Origin: Sweltsa coloradensis
Taxonomy: Eukaryota; Arthropoda; Insecta; Plecoptera; Chloroperlidae
Length of the DNA stretch: 64,000 nucleotides
Direction: 5' to 3'
Assembly: GCA_024449915.1 (NCBI GenBank)
Contig: JAMZAV010000295.1
Span: 558,001-622,000, forward strand
Part shown: piece by piece, positions 57,775 through 64,000 of the stretch
How positions within the stretch are numbered: position 1 is the stretch's first letter
Layout: every line of letters begins with the position of its first letter
The notes under the pieces: model-generated
What the model saw: only the letters and a program-made list of their open reading frames with translations
Database searches by the model: none
Told to the model about the DNA's origin: nothing
Translations under genes and position numbers: made by a program

Positions 57775-58919
57775 ACTAGGAAAACGCTAAAGTCCCGCCG
57801 CGTTGATGGATGAGCGTTTTTGTAAGTTTTTAGTTTGCGTGGGACCACTTTTCCTTTGCAAGTGCTTTGTGAATGCATTGTAGGTGACTGTTGTCAAGTT
57901 TCTATTGTTTCTTGTTAGTTGTTATTATAAACCTCAAAAAACATATTTTAAAACCTTTATTTCTATGCATTCTGGATAACTTTGACAACTTTTGCAACTT
58001 TTTCTTTCAAAAGGTACTACATCACCATAACCGTAATGTCCATGTGAAATATGAACCTTGTTGCCCCATCCGTTTGGTCAAAATCGGCCTAAATGTGACG
58101 AAAATATCGCACTTAAAGTAAAAAAACTCATATTAAAACCTTTATTTCTATGGATTCTAGCTAATTTTTTCAACTTTTTTTTTCAAAAGGTACTACATCA
58201 CCATAACCTTAATGTCCATGTGATATATGAACGTTGTAGCCCCACCCGTTTGGTCACAATCGGTCCAAATGCGACGAAAATATCGCACTAAAAATCGAAA
58301 AACTCATATTAAAACCTTTATTTCTATGGATTCTAGATAACTTTCTCAACTTTTTATTTTAAAAGGTACTTTATCACCATAACCTTAATGTCCATGTGAA
58401 ATATGAACGTTGTAGCCCCACCCGTTTGGTCAGAATCGGCCCAAATGTGACGAAAATATCGAACTAAAAATCGAAAAATTCATATTAAAACCTTTATTTA
58501 TATAGGTTCTAGCTAACTTTTTCAGCTTTTTGTTTCAAAAGGTACTACATCACCATAATCCTAAAGGTTATGTGAAATATGAACGTTGTAGCTCCACCCG
58601 TTTGGTCAGAATCGACCCAAATGTGACGAAAATATCGCACTAAAAATCGAAAAAAATCGTAAAAGTACGATATTCATGAGAAATATTTCTTCGATTGTGC
58701 CCAAAAACGTAGCAAGTCTAAGTTCAGAGAAAACGAAGGTCCCCTCAAATTTTCATCAAGATCGCATATGCCGTTTGCCCGGTAGAGAGCGAACAAACAG
58801 ACAGAAAAACAAACAAAAACAAAAAACAAAAAAACAAAAAAACATTGGAGCTAAATTTTTTGGGGGTCAGTGAAATTGAAGTCTTCGCTTCGCTCGCTTC
58901 GCTCGCTACGCTCATCCAA
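57775..58919 (-). mobile_element. Helentron-like element, copy C (four internal units)
   Basis: The plus strand reads ACTAGGAAAACGCTAAAGTC, CCGCCGCGTTGATGGATGAG at the left and TCGCTACGCTCATCCAA at the right, so the element's 5' end is on the right. The interior has four units of about 176-187 bp (TATTAAAACCTTTATTTCTA, GGTACTACATCACCATAACC, GTAGCCCCACCCGTTTGGTC). An AAACAAACAAAAAC-rich run follows. No protein is encoded. Confidence 0.75.
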
Positions 58920-58939
58920 CTATTAGTAATAGGAATAGT

Positions 58940-60070
58940 ACTAGGAAAACGCTAAAGTCCCGCCGCGTTGATGGATGAGCGTTTTTGTAAGTTTTTAGTT
59001 TGCGTGGGACCACTTTTCCTTTGCAAGTGCTTTGTGAATGCATTGTAGGTGACTGTTGTCAAGTTTCAATTGTTTCTTGTTAGTTGTTATTATAAACCTC
59101 AAAAAACACATTTTAAAACCTTTATTTCTATGCATTCTGGCTAACTTTGTCAACTTTTGCAACTTTTTCTTACAAAAGGTACTACATCACCATAACCGTA
59201 ATGTCCAAGTGAAATATGAACGTTGTTGCCCCACCCGTTTGGTCAAAATCGGCCTAAATGTGACGAAAATATCGCACTTAAAGTAAAAAAACTCATATTA
59301 AAACCTTTATTTCTATAGATTCTAGCTAACTTTTTCATTTTTTTCTTTCAAAAGGTACTACATCACCATAACCTTAATGTCCATGTGAAATATGAACGTT
59401 GTAGCCCCACCCGTTTGGTCACAATCGGTCCAAATGCGACGAAAATATCGCACTAAAAATCGAAAAACTCATATTAAAACCTTTATTTCTATGGGTTCTA
59501 GATAACTTTCTCAGCTTTTTATTTTAAAAGGTACTTCATCACCATAACCTCAATGTCCATGTGAAATATGAACGTTGTAGCCCCACCCGTTTGGTCAAAA
59601 TCGGCCCAAATGTGACGAAAATATCGAACTAAAAATCGAAAAACTCATATTAAAACCTTTATTTATATGGGTTCTAGCTAACTTTTTCAGCTTTTTGTTT
59701 CAAAAGGTACTACATCACCATAATCCTAAAGTTCATGTGAAATATGAACGTTGTAGCCCCACCCGTTTGGTCAGAATCGACCCAAATGTGACGAAAATAT
59801 CGCACTAAAAATCGAAAAAAATCGTAAAAGTACGATATTCATGAGAAATATTTCTTCGATTGTACCCAAAAACGTAGCAAGTCTAAGTTCAGAGAAAACG
59901 AAGGTCCCCTCAAATTTTCATCAAGATCGCATATGCCGTTTGCCCGGTAGAGAGCGAACAAACAGACAGAAAAAAAAAAAAAAAAAAAAAAAACATTGGA
60001 GCTAAATTTTTTGGGGGTCAGTGAAATTGAAGTCTTCGCTTCGCTCGCTACGCTCGCTACGCTCATCCAA
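58940..60070 (-). mobile_element. Helentron-like element, copy D (four internal units)
   Basis: Nearly identical to copy C and in the same orientation, 20 bp after it. The A-rich run is a pure poly-A of about 24 here. Confidence 0.75.
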
Positions 60071-60164
60071 TTACTATTCCTTCAAATTTTTATGATATGG
60101 TTTTTTGATGTTAGTTTTGTTTTGTTATTATATAGGTAACCAAAAGAGAGATTGATTTGTTTAA

Positions 60165-60939
60165 TTGGATGAGCGAAGCGAAGACTTCAATTTCACCGAC
60201 CCCCCAAAAAATTTAGCTCGGGTGTTTTTTTGTTTTTTTTTTGTTTTTTTTTTTGTTTGTTTTTCCGTCTGTTTGTTCGCTCTCTACCGGGCAAACGGCA
60301 TATGCGATCTTGATGAAAATTTGACACGACCTTCGTTTTCTCTGAACTTAGACTTGCTACATTTTTGGGTACAATCGAAGAAATATTTCTCATGAATATC
60401 GTACTTTTACGATTTTTTTCGATTTTTAGTGCGATATTTTCGTGCCATTTGGGCCAATTCTGACCAAACGGGTGGGGCTACAACGTTCATATTTCACATG
60501 AACATTAAGGTAATGGTGATGTATTGCTTTCTAAAAGAAAAAGTTGAAAAAGTTAGCCAGAATCGAGAGAAATAAAGCTTTTAATATACGTTTTTTGACT
60601 TTTTGTGCGATATTTTCGTGCCATTTGGGACAATTCTGACCAAACGGGTGGGGCTACAACGTTCATATTATACATGGACATTAAGGTTATGGTTATGTAG
60701 TACCTTTTGAAAGAAAAAGTGGAAAAATTTAGCCAGAATCCATAGAAATAAAGCTTTTAATACAAGTTTTTTACGGTAAATAATACCAATTGACAAGAAA
60801 CAAAAGAAACTTGACAACATTCACCTTCGATGCGTAGGCAGCAAAACAAAGCACTTGCAAAAGTAAAGATATCCCACGCAAACTAAAACCTTTAAAAAGC
60901 TCATCCATCAACGCGGCGGGACTTTAGCGTTTTCCTAGT
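60165..60939 (+). mobile_element. Helentron-like element, copy E (two internal units)
   Basis: TTGGATGAGCGAAGCGAAGA at the left; CATCCATCAACGCGGCGGGA, CTTTAGCGTTTTCCTAGT at the right. Opposite orientation to C, D and F. Confidence 0.75.
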
Positions 60940-60984
60940 TTAAATATCGTCGAAGAAGAATACAATAAAGTAAAATTCCCAAAC

Positions 60985-61105
60985 TTTCGTATCTTGTTGT
61001 TGATGGTTGATGGAATTTTACACACACGGACAGACGGTCAGACAGACAAACGGACGGACAGACAGACGGACGGGGAAGTGATTCCTATAGGGGAGCTTCT
61101 CTCTC
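60985..61105 (+). repeat. GACGGACAGACGG...GGGGAGCTTCTCTC repeat, copy 3
   Basis: Lies between copies E and F. GGACGGACAGACAGACGGAC then TAGGGGAGCTTCTCTCTCAT. Related blocks are at 30160 and 41310. Confidence 0.5.
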
Positions 61106-61119
61106 ATTTTGTTTTATCA

Positions 61120-61910
61120 ACTAGGAAAACGCTAAAGTCCCGCCGCGTTGATGGATGAGCTTTTTAAAGTTTTAAGTTTGCTTGGGATATCTTTGCTTTT
61201 GCAAGTGCTTTGTTTTGCTGCCTACGCATTGTAGGTGAATGTTGTCAAGTTTCTTTTGTTTCTTGTCAATTGGTATTATTTACCGTAAAAAATTTATATT
61301 AAAAGCTTTATTTCTATGGATTCTGGCTAACTTTTTCAACTTTTTCTTTCAAAAGGTACTACATCACCATAACCTTAATGTCCATGTATAATATGAACGT
61401 TGAAACCCCACCCGTTTGGTCAGAATTGGCCCAAATGGCACGAAAATATCGTACAAAAAACCAAAAATCTTATATTAAAAGCTTTATTTCTATAGATTCT
61501 GGCTAACGTTTTCAACTTTTTCTTTCAAAATGTACTACATCACCATAACCTTAATGTCCATGTACAATATGAACGTTTTAGCTTCACCCGTTTGGTCAGA
61601 ATTGGCCCAAATGGCACGAAAATATCGCCCAAAAAATCGAAAAAAAATCGTAAAAGTACGATATTCATGAGAAATATTTCTTCGATTGTACCCAAAAACG
61701 TGGCAAGTCTAAGTTCAGAGATTTCGAAGGTCCTGTCAAATTTTTATCCAGATCGCATATGCCGTTTGCCCGGTAGAGAGCGAACAAACAGACAGAAAAA
61801 CAAACAAAAAAACAAAAAAACAAAAAAAAAACAAAAAAAAAACAAAAAAACACCCGAGCTAAATTTTTTGGGGGGTCGGTGAAATTGAAGTCTTCGCTTC
61901 GCTCATCCAA
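61120..61910 (-). mobile_element. Helentron-like element, copy F (two internal units)
   Basis: ACTAGGAAAACGCTAAAGTC at the left, TTCGCTTCGCTCATCCAA at the right. Forms an inverted pair with copy E, 180 bp apart. Confidence 0.75.
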
Positions 61911-64000
61911 TTAGTGATAAATGACAACTACCACCAATTTAAAATTCACTCAACGTTTTAATTTAACTGTCTCGCCTCTAATTATGGTAAATCTAAATTG
62001 TTACCTGACGTTGACAATTTCCCCTGTCCTTACATAATTTAGCGCAGTAATTGTGAGATGAAACATAAAAAGTGAAAAAGGTTTGAGATCATATTATCCC
62101 GTGTACGTACATAGTCATTATCGACAGGAGGTAATCAGCAAGAGCAGTCTAGCCTTTGGTCTAACCTAGTTTTCTAGCGAGTTTTAAGCTAACAGTCATG
62201 AATATTTCATTTCATTGTAACTTGTTCACGTTTTATCCAGGAAAATTTCCAAATGTCATCCACAGTTGGCTTCACACAAAAATCTTGAATTTTTACGTAA
62301 CTGTTACTACTATAAAATGTATGTTTATTTATCTTATTATATTATTATATCTCATTATATCTAGCTAAAAAAAAACAACACAAACAGGATTCCTTCTTAA
62401 ACTATATTTTATAGTTATAATAATTTCACTCTAATTTACCGATAGAGTTGAACAATGCGGGGATATCAGCTGGACATTAATTTTGACGGTCATTAAACCC
62501 GGATGATATAAGTAAAATTTTGATGATAATTTATCGATATCTCCATCTTTCTGGTCCAAAATATACAATAATATCATTAATTTTTTTTGCCGATATCAAA
62601 ATGTTTTCGGCTAATAGTTCGAACAGGAATTTGTCTACTAATTCAGGGGAACAACACTCGAACCTGGTACTAGTTAATCAAAATGTAGCGTCTCGTTGCT
62701 AACTTGAAACCACCAAGCCTAACATTAAATCCGCGACTAGCTGGGACTTTTATAAATTTGGGATTTTTGCCTGGAATCTTCAATATAGAATTACGACAAA
62801 TAGAGAATTATGATATTGTCAATTGTCATCATAAAATTGCTTTGTTATTTAGAAACCTGACAGAGAAATGAAAGTTAGTTTAATGTACTAACAGGAATTA
62901 GCTTAGACGCTTGTCGAGTTTTCTCCGATGGAAAAAGTAAAAGATTAGTAATATTTTGCAAACATTGAAATATGTCGAACACGGGAATATGGCTAAAAAA
63001 TACAGTCGGGACTTAGAAGAGGAAATAGTGGAAAATGTATAACAGCACACTATAAGATGACGTATTGAAACAGCTATTTTTTAAGGGTTATAATAATGGG
63101 ATGAATATACTATCCATTCCCAACTATCTATTCCATTTGTTAACATCAATCCAGAAATGTTTTCAGCCAACTTACTTTCTTTCCTATGAGTCTAGTGGAG
63201 TGCCAACTGCTGACCACAACATTGTGCATACACCAAGGGAGTTGCATGACCTCGGATTGACCCCCTCAGGTTGGTGAACCTGGAGGTAAACAACACTGGC
63301 AACACTGTGTCACGTGGTTTAGTTCAGCTACTTCCGGGAGGAAGTTAATGAATCTCAGGACAAATAAGAAACAGCTCCGCTCTTCCCTTGATCTCCTTGC
63401 GGGTCGAACTTTGTCCTGTTCAGTTTACACCATAAAGTCTAAAGTCTAATTAATACACATCTTGACGGTAACTAACAAGGTGGTTTTACCTCAAGAGTGG
63501 GTTTCACGGCTCTTTCATCCACCCACACGAGTATCACTCATGCTTACAAGGTAGCCACAAGGTTTCTTGGGGACAAAAGGTATTTCCTAACACGTGATGC
63601 TCGCTGGATATGCCCCTTTTCTTCCCGTCTTCCTCTACTTGCTTCATTATCTCCCACCTACCATTCACTCCTGACTCCTACGTACAAACATGCGCAGTGC
63701 GCCGCAGCGAGGGGAAGGTATAACGTTTTACTTGATTTTAATAACTTCGCCAGTATAATGAAGTTATTTGAGGTTCTATTATAACATAAAAAAATTACAA
63801 TTTATGCAATATTTCGGGTATTTTTATATGCTTCTAATGGTTACAATTTAAATTTTATTTGTTACATGTTATAAAAGAACATGTAAAAGTCATAAAATTG
63901 TTTTTCATCATATAACCTAATTTTATTGTGTAAATTCTCTATCTATACACCCAGCACTTGGTATTCCATGTCGCATAACCCTTTCACACCATCTTTCTCT
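61911..64000. other. Gene-free end of the window
   Basis: Frames up to 95 codons (63497-63784) without recognisable motifs. 63180-63430 is GC-richer and unassigned. Confidence 0.4.

Overview
The window looks like an AT-rich metazoan nuclear genome, most likely an arthropod and possibly an insect. The evidence is Ty3/Gypsy, non-LTR and Helentron-like mobile elements, tRNA- and 5S-derived SINEs, spliceosomal-style gene sparsity and no operons. I cannot name the species. Almost everything interpretable is mobile or repetitive DNA. The only probable host coding sequence is the C-terminal end of a leucine-rich-repeat protein running in from the left edge (1-809), interrupted by one frameshift.

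Layout. 831-2567 is a TIR-bounded DNA element packed with a GCAAATG-type subterminal motif. 3065-4562 holds two Helentron-like copies, a tRNA-like SINE and a small inverted-repeat element. 4300-6740 has inflated homopolymers, carries a CACGTG-rich minisatellite and the start of a 43-bp tandem array, and looks like poor consensus sequence. 7300-13000 has dispersed short repeats, tRNA-like SINE pieces and a 5S-derived SINE with a 12-bp target duplication. 15706-17090 is a 1.4-kb fold-back element.

The centrepiece is a full-length 11.2-kb Ty3/Gypsy LTR retrotransposon on the minus strand (17445-28657). It has 740/743-bp LTRs, a GATA target duplication, a PBS 1 nt from the LTR, gag, protease, a long coiled-coil region, RT-RNase H-integrase, an integrase C-terminal extension and about 2.4 kb of non-coding 3' sequence. 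Its reading frame is broken several times. The two LTRs differ mostly by 1-2 nt indels rather than substitutions, so some breaks may be sequencing errors.

28.7-45 kb is largely gene-free. It has a second 5S SINE, a (GGGACT)n array, a short hairpin element, an inverted pair of tRNA-SINEs, a decayed non-LTR reverse-transcriptase C-terminus (41419-41730), several GC-richer islands and two RFX X-box-like palindromes. 45.1-47.2 kb is a nine-copy, about 226-bp satellite. 50495-53466 is a 3-kb imperfect palindrome made of two inverted 1.46-kb TIR elements. 57775-61910 is a cluster of four Helentron-like elements whose central tandem array varies in copy number. 62-64 kb shows nothing I recognise.

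The two most unusual observations are these. First, a 15-17-nt motif matching the complement of a tRNA-Ala 3' end, CCA included, occurs at seven otherwise unrelated places. Second, the Gypsy element carries a coiled-coil/low-complexity segment of several hundred residues between protease and reverse transcriptase.
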